Origin: Anaerolineales bacterium
GTDB lineage: Bacteria; Chloroflexota; Anaerolineae; Promineifilales; Promineifilaceae
Assembly: GCA_020432595.1 (NCBI GenBank)
Contig: JAGQGA010000231.1
Location: 1-8,018, forward strand
Direction: 5' to 3'
Length of the DNA: 8,018 bases
The translations under genes and the position numbers were made by a program. Position 1 is the stretch's first letter; the number at the start of each line of letters is the position of its first letter. Under the pieces are notes generated by a model that worked only from the letters and a program-made list of their open reading frames with translations, was not told where the DNA came from and did not search any database. Positions 1 through 6,550 of this stretch are shown one piece after another.

Positions 1-1066
1 TGGGCTGCCGGCCGACCTGAACCACGAACAAAAGAAAGCCCTCACCGCCGCCGCCGCCAACTATGGCTGCCCGCTGCTCTACATCGAAGGGGTGGTACCC
101 ATTCCCGACGATGCCGATTTTCAGGCTACTTTAATCTTTGGTGCAGCGGAGTTGGCGAAACGGTATGAGGATTTGCGACCCAAAACGGCCGTTTCTCTCA
201 TCGTCATCGGCTGCCCCCAAGCATCCGTGGGGGAAATACGCGCCGTGGCCGCTGCGTTAGCGGGCAAAACCGTCGCCCCCGATGCCCCGCCGCTGTGGGT
301 GTTCACCTCCTCGGCCAACAAAGCCATCGCTGAAAAAATTGGCATAGCCGACCAAATTCGCCGCAGCGGGGCGCTGTTGCTGGAAAACACCTGCCCCGAA
401 GTGGTTCCCTATGACCCAAGCTGGGTAAAACACGTCCTCACCAACTCGATGAAGGCCGAGCATTACATCAAATCGGGGCTAAACGGCATTCCCACCTCCG
501 TCATGCCGCTGGCCGACTGCGTGGGGCTGGCAACAGGGGATTGGGGGATTGACGAAACGCGCCCGGCTGCCGCCGGAACCACCAAGAAGGCGGCTTCCGT
601 AAAAAAAGCTGCGGCTGGCGACAAGCCAGAGGCAACCGGTGCCTTTGCCGCCAGCGGGCACGGGCTGCCGTCGCAGGGGGATTTTACGGTAACGGGTGAG
701 GCGTTTGTGACCGACACGCCGATTACGCTGCTGGGGTTTGTGAACCGGGAAACGGCCGTTATTGAGGAGCCAGGCCACCCTGCCAACGGCCAAAGCATGG
801 CCGGTAAAATTGCCATTTTTCCCAAAGGCAGCGGCTCCACCGTTGCCCCCTACGTTCTGCTGGAACTGTTTTATCGGGGTAAAGCCCCCCTCGCCATTGC
901 CAACACCGAAATTGATCAGCAAAGTGCCCCCGCGTGCTCGCTGGAAAATATTCCCTACGCCTATGGCTTTGACCGCGACATCATTGCCAACCTCAATGCG
1001 GGGGATTTGGTGGAATTGACGCGGCGCGGGAATGTGGTGACGCTACGGGTGGTGGAACGGCGGTAA
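1..1066 (+). CDS. aconitase X family hydro-lyase, catalytic and swivel domains fused (5' partial)
   Basis: The reading frame is open from base 2, so the gene starts outside the window; the GTG at 92 is internal. The 354 visible residues hold the end of the aconitase X (DUF521) catalytic domain and then a complete DUF126-type swivel domain. Visible catalytic-domain signatures are GCPQ (Cys71 of the visible part), NTCPEV (Cys131), LTNSMKAEHY (about 146-155) and LADCVG (Cys173). The three cysteines sit where the family is expected to hold its iron-sulfur cluster. A linker rich in Ala, Lys and Thr (about residues 184-227) leads to the swivel domain, with GEAFVTD, HPANGQS and the GSGST loop (276-280). 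Known members dehydrate cis-3-hydroxy-L-proline in bacteria or 5-phosphomevalonate in archaea. Which substrate applies cannot be told from this fragment, and no proline or mevalonate gene is in view. The family call is firm; the substrate is open. Confidence 0.88.
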   Translation, partial: GLPADLNHEQKKALTAAAANYGCPLLYIEGVVPIPDDADFQATLIFGAAELAKRYEDLRPKTAVSLIVIGCPQASVGEIRAVAAALAGKTVAPDAPPLWVFTSSANKAIAEKIGIADQIRRSGALLLENTCPEVVPYDPSWVKHVLTNSMKAEHYIKSGLNGIPTSVMPLADCVGLATGDWGIDETRPAAAGTTKKAASVKKAAAGDKPEATGAFAASGHGLPSQGDFTVTGEAFVTDTPITLLGFVNRETAVIEEPGHPANGQSMAGKIAIFPKGSGSTVAPYVLLELFYRGKAPLAIANTEIDQQSAPACSLENIPYAYGFDRDIIANLNAGDLVELTRRGNVVTLRVVERR

Positions 1067-1072
1067 ACAGGC

Positions 1073-1110
1073 GATTGGAGATTGATGAAGGTTCATAATC
1101 TCCAATCTCC
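1073..1110. repeat. heptamer repeat with 11-bp hairpin between convergent genes
   Basis: GATTGGAGATT (1073-1083) is exactly complementary to AATCTCCAATC (1097-1107), leaving a 13-base loop. The arms are built of 7-base units: GATTGGA on the left, and AATCTCC twice (1097-1103, 1104-1110) on the right. It lies 6 bases after the aconitase X stop and 21 bases from the ABC ATPase stop, where both convergent transcripts would end. There is no T-run, so it is not a standard intrinsic terminator. A transcript-end stabiliser or a neutral repeat are both possible. Confidence 0.75.
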
Positions 1111-1131
1111 AACAGGCGGGCCGGACGGTGG

Positions 1132-1884
1132 TTAGCCGGCCGAATCCTCCACAATCTCGCCATCGGTCAACGTAATGGTACGGCTCACCCGCTCCGCCAA
1201 ATCGCGGTCATGCGTCACCATAAAAATTGTCTTGCCCTGCTCTACCAGCCGCTGAAACAGCGAAAACACATTTTGCGCTGTCGTCTGGTCTAAATTCCCC
1301 GTTGGCTCGTCGGCCACAATGATAGGTGGGTCATTTGCCAGCGAACGGGCAATCGCCACACGCTGCTGCTGCCCGCCCGAAATTTCGCTGGGCAGCTTAA
1401 AGGCATGTTCAGCAATCTCCACCTCGTCCAGCAGATGCAGTGCCCGATCTTTCCACTCCCGCTGCCCGCTGTACATCCCGGCAAAATCCATCGGCAGCAT
1501 GACATTTTCAATGTTGGTCAGCATGGGCAGCAGTTGGAAAAATTGAAAGACAACGCCCACGTTACGCCCACGCCACTCAGCCATCGCCCCTTCGCTCAAG
1601 TGGTGAATGGGCTTGCCGTTAACAATGACCTCACCGGCGGTGGGGCGGTCAATGCCGGTGATCATGTTCACCAGCGTGGTCTTACCGCTGCCCGATTTGC
1701 CGTTGACAGCCACGAATTCACCGCGCTCAACGGTCAAATTGATGTTTTTCAATGCCAAAAAGTCACCGGCCGGCGTTTCATACGCTTTGGTGACGTTTCG
1801 CAGCTCGATGAGGGGGGTGTTGGCAAAACGGCCGTTTTCCCCCGCCACCTTCTCTTTCACAAACAAACCTTTCAACATACCCAT
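1132..1884 (-). CDS. ABC transporter ATP-binding protein, LolD/MacB-like
   Basis: A single nucleotide-binding domain of 250 residues that would power export or lipoprotein-type transport together with a separate membrane subunit. All ATPase motifs are intact: Walker [10 protein letters not shown] (62-70), Q-loop Gln114, signature ISGGQ (168-172), Walker B IIVADE (188-193), D-loop NLD (197-199) and switch His225. The form EPTGNLD and the [10 protein letters not shown] stretch are typical of the LolD/MacB/FtsE-like group. No permease or periplasmic adaptor gene is next to it: one side is the convergent aconitase X gene, the other is asparaginase. Start choice: a GGAG (1886-1889) is only 1 base from the ATG at 1884 but 7 bases from the in-frame ATG at 1878, so a 248-residue product starting at 1878 is the better fit. 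The N-terminal 22 residues precede the ABC fold and are not conserved family sequence. Substrate unknown. Confidence 0.93.
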   Translation of the reverse strand: MGMLKGLFVKEKVAGENGRFANTPLIELRNVTKAYETPAGDFLALKNINLTVERGEFVAVNGKSGSGKTTLVNMITGIDRPTAGEVIVNGKPIHHLSEGAMAEWRGRNVGVVFQFFQLLPMLTNIENVMLPMDFAGMYSGQREWKDRALHLLDEVEIAEHAFKLPSEISGGQQQRVAIARSLANDPPIIVADEPTGNLDQTTAQNVFSLFQRLVEQGKTIFMVTHDRDLAERVSRTITLTDGEIVEDSAG

Positions 1885-1885
1885 A

Positions 1886-1889
1886 CTCC
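1886..1889 (-). promoter_or_regulatory. ribosome binding site GGAG favouring the second ATG of the ABC ATPase
   Basis: On the minus strand GGAG is followed by one base and ATG (1884), or by seven bases and a second in-frame ATG (1878). The seven-base spacing is normal and the one-base spacing is not, so translation probably begins at 1878. Confidence 0.55.
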
Positions 1890-1922
1890 GTTGCAGTAAT
1901 TAGTCGCTGGCTCTTTGCAATC

Positions 1923-1952
1923 ATTATTCAGCAGCAGTCATTTAGCCAACAA
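1923..1952 (-). promoter_or_regulatory. weak candidate promoter for the ABC ATPase gene
   Basis: Read on the minus strand, TTGTTG (1947-1952) and AATAAT (1923-1928) are 18 bases apart in the 101-base gap between asparaginase and the ABC ATPase. The -10 matches consensus at 5 of 6 positions and the -35 at 3 of 6. The rest of this AT-richer gap shows no convincing terminator. Confidence 0.25.
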
Positions 1953-1985
1953 CCGTTTACTAACAACTGACTACCATTTGCCGCC

Positions 1986-3014
1986 TCAAGGCAGCGTTAA
2001 TTCACCCCGCAGATTTTGCTGCATCTGCTGCCGCACCCAATCTGCATCATCACACACGCTGAGCAAATAAGCCAGCTTGGTCAATGCCGCCTCCGCTGTC
2101 ATATCATAACCGCTAATCACCCCTGCCTGCGCCAGTGTCGCCCCATTGGCATATTTGTACAGGTTCACCGTTCCACGCAAACATTGGGTGCAGTTCACAA
2201 TCACCACGCCTCGTGCCGCTGCTTCAGCCAGGGTCGCCAGCAGTGCTGGATCGTGGGTTGGGGCATTGCCCGCCCCATACGTCTCCAGCACGAGTCCCCG
2301 CAGCGGTGGCTGCAGCATGTTGTGCAGCACGTGAGCGGAGATGCCGGGAAAAAGCCGCAGCGACCCCACGTGGGGCTGTACGATGGCCTTAAATTTTAGC
2401 TCACTTTGCTGGGGATGGGGAACATCCTTTAGCAAACGCTTGTTAAACAACAGTTCGATTCCCACGGTGGCAAGGGGAGTTTCATTGGGCGAGTCAAAGG
2501 CATCGAAGCCATCAGCGTTGACTTTGACCGAACGACAGCCACGCAAAAGACGGCCGTTAAAATACAAACACACCTCCGGCACCGTCAGTGAGTTTGCCGC
2601 CAGCAACAGCGAAGTAATCAAATTCTCTTGCGCGTCATTACGCAGTTCACACAGCGGAATTTGCGACCCAGTCACAATAACTGGCTTGCTCAACCCTTCC
2701 AGCATAAACGCCAAAGCCGAGGCAGTATAAGCCATGGTATCGGTGCCATGTAGCACTACAAACCCATCATACACCCCATAGTTGGCGCAAATATCAGCAG
2801 CAATGGTAGACCAATCGTGGGGAGCCATATCAGACGAATCAAGCAACGGCCGATATTGGTGAATGGTATAATGAGGCAAGTCGGGATGCTGAAAAAGCGG
2901 ATTCGCCACCATCTGCGTCTGCAAATAATCAGCCACAGGATGATAGCTGCCATCCACCTGTTTCATCCCAATCGTACCGCCCGTGTAGGCAATATAGACG
3001 CTACGTTCTGTCAT
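1986..3014 (-). CDS. ansA: type I (cytoplasmic) L-asparaginase
   Basis: Hydrolyses L-asparagine to aspartate and ammonia in the cytoplasm. The 342 residues align along their whole length with E. coli AnsA as I remember it (338 residues), from SVYIAYTGGTIGM at the N-terminus to QNLRGELT at the C-terminus. Catalytic and substrate motifs are all present: TGGTIG with nucleophile Thr14, DSSDM (59-63), HGTDTM with Thr91 and Asp92, TGSQIPL (115-121), and Lys164 before NADGFDAF. The second signature TQCLRGTVN (276-284) is in the C-terminal lobe; its Cys278 corresponds to a region that in E. coli AnsA forms the allosteric asparagine site. There is no signal peptide, consistent with the low-affinity cytoplasmic type rather than the periplasmic type II enzyme. 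The ATG at 3014 has only a weak AGG upstream but gives exactly the family N-terminus. It is separated from the upstream kinase gene by 137 bases. Confidence 0.96.
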   Translation of the reverse strand: MTERSVYIAYTGGTIGMKQVDGSYHPVADYLQTQMVANPLFQHPDLPHYTIHQYRPLLDSSDMAPHDWSTIAADICANYGVYDGFVVLHGTDTMAYTASALAFMLEGLSKPVIVTGSQIPLCELRNDAQENLITSLLLAANSLTVPEVCLYFNGRLLRGCRSVKVNADGFDAFDSPNETPLATVGIELLFNKRLLKDVPHPQQSELKFKAIVQPHVGSLRLFPGISAHVLHNMLQPPLRGLVLETYGAGNAPTHDPALLATLAEAAARGVVIVNCTQCLRGTVNLYKYANGATLAQAGVISGYDMTAEAALTKLAYLLSVCDDADWVRQQMQQNLRGELTLP

Positions 3015-3151
3015 ATGCCTATTATTTCACGATTCAGACAGGAAACAAAACAGAGGTCTCTCCGAAACCACAACATTAACAAATTTGATATGCGGTACGT
3101 AAAAAAGCTGATCTTGTGTCTGCGGAGGGGGTGTTAAGGCAATATGTCTTT
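3015..3151. other. intergenic gap between histidine kinase and asparaginase, nothing recognised
   Basis: This 137-base AT-rich gap lies after the kinase stop and before the asparaginase start, both genes reading leftward. I found no strong hairpin with a T-run, no convincing -35/-10 pair and no small gene with a ribosome binding site. The asparaginase promoter, if separate, should lie here. Confidence 0.5.
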
Positions 3152-5674
3152 TCAGACTGCTACCAGGCTGGGTTCTCGACTTTGCTTCACGGGCAGCAGC
3201 ACATGAAATTCGCTACCCAGCAATCGCTTCTCATCATAACCACGGCTCTCCACCCAAATCTTACCCTGATGTGCCTCGATGATCCCCCGCGCAATGGGCA
3301 GTCCCAATCCTGGCCCGCCCCCCTTGAACTTGGTTTGCCCCGTCGAATGGAACGTCACCTCACCCGTCTGGTAAAACTTGGTAAAAATCAGGTCATGATA
3401 GGCTGGATCAATGCCAATGCCGCTGTCACGAATCACAATTTCCACCCGCTGTACATAGTTGCCGACACCATTGGCCGCCATTTGCGGTGCGCCCCAAATG
3501 GTAATGGTGCCGCCATCAGGCGTATATTTAATGGCGTTGCCGATAACATGAGAAAAAACCTTTACCAGTGCGTCGGGGTCGGCCTCAAGAGCGGGCAGGT
3601 CACTCATATCCAGGATATTAAGCTGCTGCTGCCGCTCGCGCAGCGGCACACGCAGTTCAACCAGTACCCGCTGCAAGATGTCGGGCATTGAAACGGGTTC
3701 AGGGTAAAGATCGAGGGCGCGGTTATCAATCTTTGCCATGTCAACCATGGCGTTTACCACTTTCTCCAGCCGCGCCTCACCAGCCTGAATATTGGTGACC
3801 ATCTCGCGGTGGAAATCGTTGCTGGCAATGGCCTCATCACGCAGCAGCATTTGGCTGTAGCCGCGCAGCAGCGTTAGCGGCGTTCGCAGTTCGTGGGCGG
3901 CTACGCTGATAAAATCGGACTTGGTGCGGTCGAGCTTCTCTAGCCGGTCTACCGCATCGCGCAGATCGGCCGTGCGGCGTTTGACCTGTTGTTCTAACTG
4001 CTGGTTAAAATGGGATAGCTTGCCGTACAAATTAGCGTTGTGTAGGGCTGTAGAAGCTTGTTCGGCAAAAGCAGTCGCCAACCGAATTTCCTCCTCAGTG
4101 TAGCTTTGTAGGGTGGCGCGGGCGAGAGACAAAATGCCAATGACCTCGCTGCCTTGCAGCAGCGGTACACCCAACCAGGCACGGGTGGGTGCAATGTTGT
4201 CTACTTGGTGCCAATCAGCTCGCTGGGTAACGTCGGGGATAGCTAACGGCCGTTTGTGCCGGTAAATCCAACCGTATACCGACTCATTCTCAGTGGGGTC
4301 AATCGGAATCCGCAGCGCATCCACATTGCCCGAATCGGGAAAACCCAAATCAGCCACAATCGCCAGCGATCCATCATTGTCCAGCAAAATGGCCGTGCGG
4401 TGGGACGACACCACATGAGACAAATTTTCCAGCACCCGATCCAGCAATTCTGTCCGATCCAGTGTGCCGGAAAGTGCCCGCCCCGTCATATACATCTTTT
4501 CCGTCAGCAGTCGGGTGGATTGTTCTCCCTGGTAAACATAGGCATTGTAAACAGCCACGGCAATTTGATCTGCTAACATCTCCAGAAAGGGAATGTCGGC
4601 CACGACAAAGGCATCTACGTGGTCACTTTGCAGATCGAGTACGCCTAACCGCACGCCGCTAATTTGCAGCGGCAGTACCAACTCGGCCTTTGCGCCATTC
4701 ACAACATTGAGCGCAGCGTATTGTGAAGGTTCATCTATATTATTTAGCCAAAGACAACGGCCGTTTTTCGCCACAGCCCCCACCAATGTCGTCTCATCCG
4801 CCTGTAGTTCAAACCGCTCATAGCCCAGCAGTGCCCCTTCCCGCCCCGTCCCAGCCCGAAGCTGAACCTGATCCCCAACATCATTGAGTAAAAAGACCGC
4901 CACAAACCGGAGCTGGTACTTTTGCCGAATCAGTTCCACGGCTTCATCGAGCAGCTCACTCATGTTCAAAATAGAGGTAATCCGCTTGCCCAACTCCATG
5001 CTCGTCTCCAACTGCCGCGCCCGATGCACCAGCATTTCCTGCTGTGCCCGATCCTGAAAGCGCAGCCGGACAAAACGAACCAGTGCCCGCTGCCGCAGGC
5101 GAAAGGTAATGCCCGCCACAACCAGCCCCATCAGCAGCGCAAGCGCGTAATGCACCCACTCGCCTGAGACAGGTAGAACCATGACAAGCAGCAACCACGC
5201 CAGCAAATTGCCGATCTCAACGGCAAAAAACCAGCGGTCAGACAGTAAAAACAACCCGGCACCCATGATCACCAGCAGGATGTTGGTGGTTTGGCGCGGT
5301 TCATTGGTCAGGTAAAGATGGAGTAAGCTGTTGAGGGAAAAAAGCGAGAGGATGCCAGCGGCAATGGGATGGGCAAAGACAGCAGGAGGTTTCCAGCGTG
5401 CCAGCAGGAAGCGAAGGGCAAAAAGAAAAACGGCCGTTCCTGCCGCCACTGGAATCATGATCCGCGCTGTGCGCGGGGGCAGCAGTGCCATATGCGCCAG
5501 GGTCAGCAGCGTATAAACCAGCGCACCGCCCAGCGACACCAAGCGTAAGCTGTCGCGCACCTGTTTATCTAATGCCTGCCGTACCAGATTTGATTCTTCA
5601 ACCATTTTTTTGTCTGGCAAAACGGCCGTTTCTGTTGGCCTTTCGACCATGGGCGTAATCATGACTGATTCCAA
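3152..5674 (-). CDS. membrane sensor histidine kinase with six membrane spans and two GAF domains
   Basis: An 840-residue two-component sensor. Domain order: a short cytoplasmic start; about six hydrophobic spans (roughly 45-65, 71-92, 100-121, 129-145, 149-168, 173-192); a first GAF domain (about 235-378) and a second (about 400-547); a coiled coil (about 551-585); a HisKA dimerisation domain with phospho-acceptor His594 in AAHELRTPL; and a HATPase domain with N-box Asn713 (GNAIKYTPDGG), G1 DSGIGID (750-756), F-box FTKFYQTG (764-771) and G2 GGPGLGL (786-792). All kinase boxes look active. No receiver domain is fused and no response regulator gene is in the window, so the partner is elsewhere. 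The signal is unknown; the spans have only short loops, suggesting sensing in the membrane or through the GAF domains. The start is a TTG at 5674 with AAGGTG 5 bases upstream; ATG codons at 5662 and 5650 are alternatives and change only the extreme N-terminus. Confidence 0.95.
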   Translation of the reverse strand: MESVMITPMVERPTETAVLPDKKMVEESNLVRQALDKQVRDSLRLVSLGGALVYTLLTLAHMALLPPRTARIMIPVAAGTAVFLFALRFLLARWKPPAVFAHPIAAGILSLFSLNSLLHLYLTNEPRQTTNILLVIMGAGLFLLSDRWFFAVEIGNLLAWLLLVMVLPVSGEWVHYALALLMGLVVAGITFRLRQRALVRFVRLRFQDRAQQEMLVHRARQLETSMELGKRITSILNMSELLDEAVELIRQKYQLRFVAVFLLNDVGDQVQLRAGTGREGALLGYERFELQADETTLVGAVAKNGRCLWLNNIDEPSQYAALNVVNGAKAELVLPLQISGVRLGVLDLQSDHVDAFVVADIPFLEMLADQIAVAVYNAYVYQGEQSTRLLTEKMYMTGRALSGTLDRTELLDRVLENLSHVVSSHRTAILLDNDGSLAIVADLGFPDSGNVDALRIPIDPTENESVYGWIYRHKRPLAIPDVTQRADWHQVDNIAPTRAWLGVPLLQGSEVIGILSLARATLQSYTEEEIRLATAFAEQASTALHNANLYGKLSHFNQQLEQQVKRRTADLRDAVDRLEKLDRTKSDFISVAAHELRTPLTLLRGYSQMLLRDEAIASNDFHREMVTNIQAGEARLEKVVNAMVDMAKIDNRALDLYPEPVSMPDILQRVLVELRVPLRERQQQLNILDMSDLPALEADPDALVKVFSHVIGNAIKYTPDGGTITIWGAPQMAANGVGNYVQRVEIVIRDSGIGIDPAYHDLIFTKFYQTGEVTFHSTGQTKFKGGGPGLGLPIARGIIEAHQGKIWVESRGYDEKRLLGSEFHVLLPVKQSREPSLVAV

Positions 5675-5679
5675 CTTTG

Positions 5680-5685
5680 CACCTT
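5680..5685 (-). promoter_or_regulatory. ribosome binding site AAGGTG deciding a TTG start for the histidine kinase
   Basis: On the minus strand AAGGTG is followed by 5 bases and then TTG at 5672-5674. The next in-frame ATG (5660-5662) is 17 bases from this site and would have to use a weaker GGA inside the first codons. The TTG start is therefore preferred, though not certain. Confidence 0.5.
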
Positions 5686-5714
5686 GAACAACCTAATGAT
5701 TCTTTCAACATTCC

Positions 5715-5744
5715 CATATATCCCCAGGCTCAATCAGTGGTCAA
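5715..5744 (-). promoter_or_regulatory. candidate sigma-70-type promoter for the histidine kinase gene
   Basis: Read on the minus strand, TTGACC (5739-5744) matches the -35 consensus at 5 of 6 positions. It is followed after 18 bases by TATATG (5715-5720), which matches the -10 at 4 of 6. A transcript would start near 5708, leaving a leader of about 34 bases before the TTG start. Confidence 0.4.
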
Positions 5745-5782
5745 CAACGAGCAGTCAGAACCACACGCTAATGATAAGAAAG

Positions 5783-5794
5783 AAACGGCCGTTT
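5783..5794. repeat. intergenic copy of the AACGGCCGTT palindrome
   Basis: A 12-base perfect palindrome AAACGGCCGTTT in the divergent control region between the kinase and TetR genes. It is the only one of the ten exact copies that is not inside a coding sequence. It lies outside both predicted promoters, about 23 bases before the TetR -35. Confidence 0.85.
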
Positions 5795-5802
5795 TGTTGT
5801 GA

Positions 5803-5819
5803 CAATATCGTGAATATTG
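5803..5819. promoter_or_regulatory. inverted repeat overlapping the predicted TetR promoter -35
   Basis: CAATAT (5803-5808) and ATATTG (5814-5819) are perfect inverted arms around a 5-base spacer. The right arm overlaps the first three bases of the predicted -35 element, a position where a bound protein would block RNA polymerase. An operator role is inferred from position and symmetry only. Confidence 0.4.
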
Positions 5820-5845
5820 CCCGTCACTCTCTCCCATGCTACAAT
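5817..5845 (+). promoter_or_regulatory. predicted sigma-70-type promoter for the TetR-menF unit
   Basis: TTGCCC (5817-5822), a 17-base spacer and TACAAT (5840-5845). The -10 matches consensus at 5 of 6 positions, the -35 at 4 of 6, and the spacing is ideal. Transcription would start near 5852, giving a leader of about 100 bases that carries two further dyads. Confidence 0.5.
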
Positions 5846-5852
5846 CATCCTG

Positions 5853-5876
5853 AACTTTCAAAAACTTCTGAAAGTT
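5853..5876. promoter_or_regulatory. 8-bp perfect inverted repeat at the predicted transcription start
   Basis: AACTTTCA (5853-5860) and TGAAAGTT (5869-5876) are exact inverted arms around an 8-base spacer. The 24-base element starts at about +1 of the predicted TetR promoter. It could be an operator or a 5'-leader hairpin; the length and symmetry suit a dimeric repressor such as the adjacent TetR protein. Confidence 0.5.
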
Positions 5877-5908
5877 GTGAACTGCATATATTTTTTAGCA
5901 CAAAACAA

Positions 5909-5920
5909 GACTGACCAGTC
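5909..5920. promoter_or_regulatory. candidate TetR-family operator GACTGACCAGTC
   Basis: Five-base inverted arms GACTG and CAGTC around two bases, 33 bases before the TetR start codon, followed by GG. Short TGAC/GTCA-type dyads just ahead of a TetR gene are common as autoregulatory sites. No named consensus is matched exactly, so this is an inference. Confidence 0.4.
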
Positions 5921-5953
5921 GGTTTGCCGATTGAGACAGTTCGAAAATAGCAA

Positions 5954-6550
5954 ATGTTAACCAATAACAAAAACCCACTAAACACCCGCGAACGCATTCT
6001 CGATGCTGCTCTCAACATTTTCTCGCGCAAAGGGTATTACGATACCAAGCTTGATGAAATCGTTGACGAATCGGCCACGTCCAAAGGAGCCATCTACTTT
6101 CACTTTCCCAACAAGGAGCAGCTTTTTTTGGCATTGGTAGACCAATTTGCCGACCTGCTGGAGCGGCGCGTCAACGAAGCCATTGTGCAAGAAGCGCAGG
6201 GCATCCAGCGCGTGCGCGTGGCGTTGGAAACCTGTCTCAACACCTTTGGCCGCTACCGACGGCCGGCCAAAATTTTGCTGGTGCAGGCGGCCGGGCTGGG
6301 CAACACCTTTGAGAAAAAGCGTAACGAGGTTAACGAACGGTTTGCCAACCTCATCGCCATCAATTTGCAGGAATCAGTAGCCGTAGGCGACATCGCCCCG
6401 CTGGACGTGGAGGTCGTTGCCTATGCCTGGATGGGTGCCATTTACGAAGTCATTATCCGCTGGGTTCACACCGGCGACCCGGAACCAGAGCGAATTATGC
6501 AGACATTGCTGCCAATGCTGCTGCGGAGTGTGGGGTATGAACAGAAATAA
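5954..6550 (+). CDS. TetR/AcrR-family transcriptional regulator
   Basis: A 198-residue one-component regulator. The N-terminal TetR_N helix-turn-helix domain (about residues 11-58) is textbook: TRERILDAALNIFSRKGYYDTKLDEI, then the recognition helix region TSKGAIYFHFPNKEQLF. The remaining helices (about 60-195) form the ligand-binding and dimer part and carry no residues that name a ligand. Such proteins usually repress their own gene and a neighbour until a small molecule binds. Here the neighbour is the isochorismate synthase, whose start codon lies inside the last codons of this gene, so the two must be co-transcribed. The divergent region upstream has several dyads suitable for binding. 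There is no strong ribosome binding site before the ATG at 5954, suggesting low expression. Targets outside this locus cannot be excluded. Confidence 0.94.
   Translation: MLTNNKNPLNTRERILDAALNIFSRKGYYDTKLDEIVDESATSKGAIYFHFPNKEQLFLALVDQFADLLERRVNEAIVQEAQGIQRVRVALETCLNTFGRYRRPAKILLVQAAGLGNTFEKKRNEVNERFANLIAINLQESVAVGDIAPLDVEVVAYAWMGAIYEVIIRWVHTGDPEPERIMQTLLPMLLRSVGYEQK
6525..6528 (+). promoter_or_regulatory. ribosome binding site GGAG for isochorismate synthase, inside the TetR gene
   Basis: GGAG lies 8 bases before the ATG at 6537, within the end of the TetR coding sequence. It supports 6537 as the start over the upstream in-frame ATGs at 6417 and 6423, which would give about 40 extra residues of non-conserved, cysteine-rich sequence. 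Confidence 0.6.

Noticed and set aside
551..682. Frameshift or intervening sequence in the aconitase X gene at the Lys/Ala-rich stretch
   Set aside because: The frame stays open with clear family sequence on both sides; a flexible inter-domain linker is the simpler explanation.
479..922. 147-codon and 125-codon open frames on the minus strand inside the aconitase X gene
   Set aside because: They shadow a clearly recognisable conserved protein on the plus strand; their composition is low-complexity Gly, Ala and Arg.
1073..1107. Rho-independent terminator between the convergent genes
   Set aside because: The stem is perfect, but it is not followed by a T-run on either strand, and its sequence is explained as a heptamer repeat.
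3116..3691. 191-codon open frame on the plus strand antisense to the end of the kinase gene
   Set aside because: It lies opposite the conserved HATPase domain, has no family features or good ribosome binding site, and is explained by codon bias of the real gene.
5684..5914. 76-codon open frame on the plus strand in the divergent region
   Set aside because: It covers both predicted promoters and the dyads, has no ribosome binding site and ends before the TetR start; it looks like chance in non-coding DNA.
6417..6536. Upstream in-frame starts (6417, 6423) giving a longer isochorismate synthase with a cysteine-rich start
   Set aside because: The 40 extra residues are an out-of-frame reading of the conserved TetR gene, match nothing in the enzyme family, and the ATG at 6537 has its own ribosome binding site.
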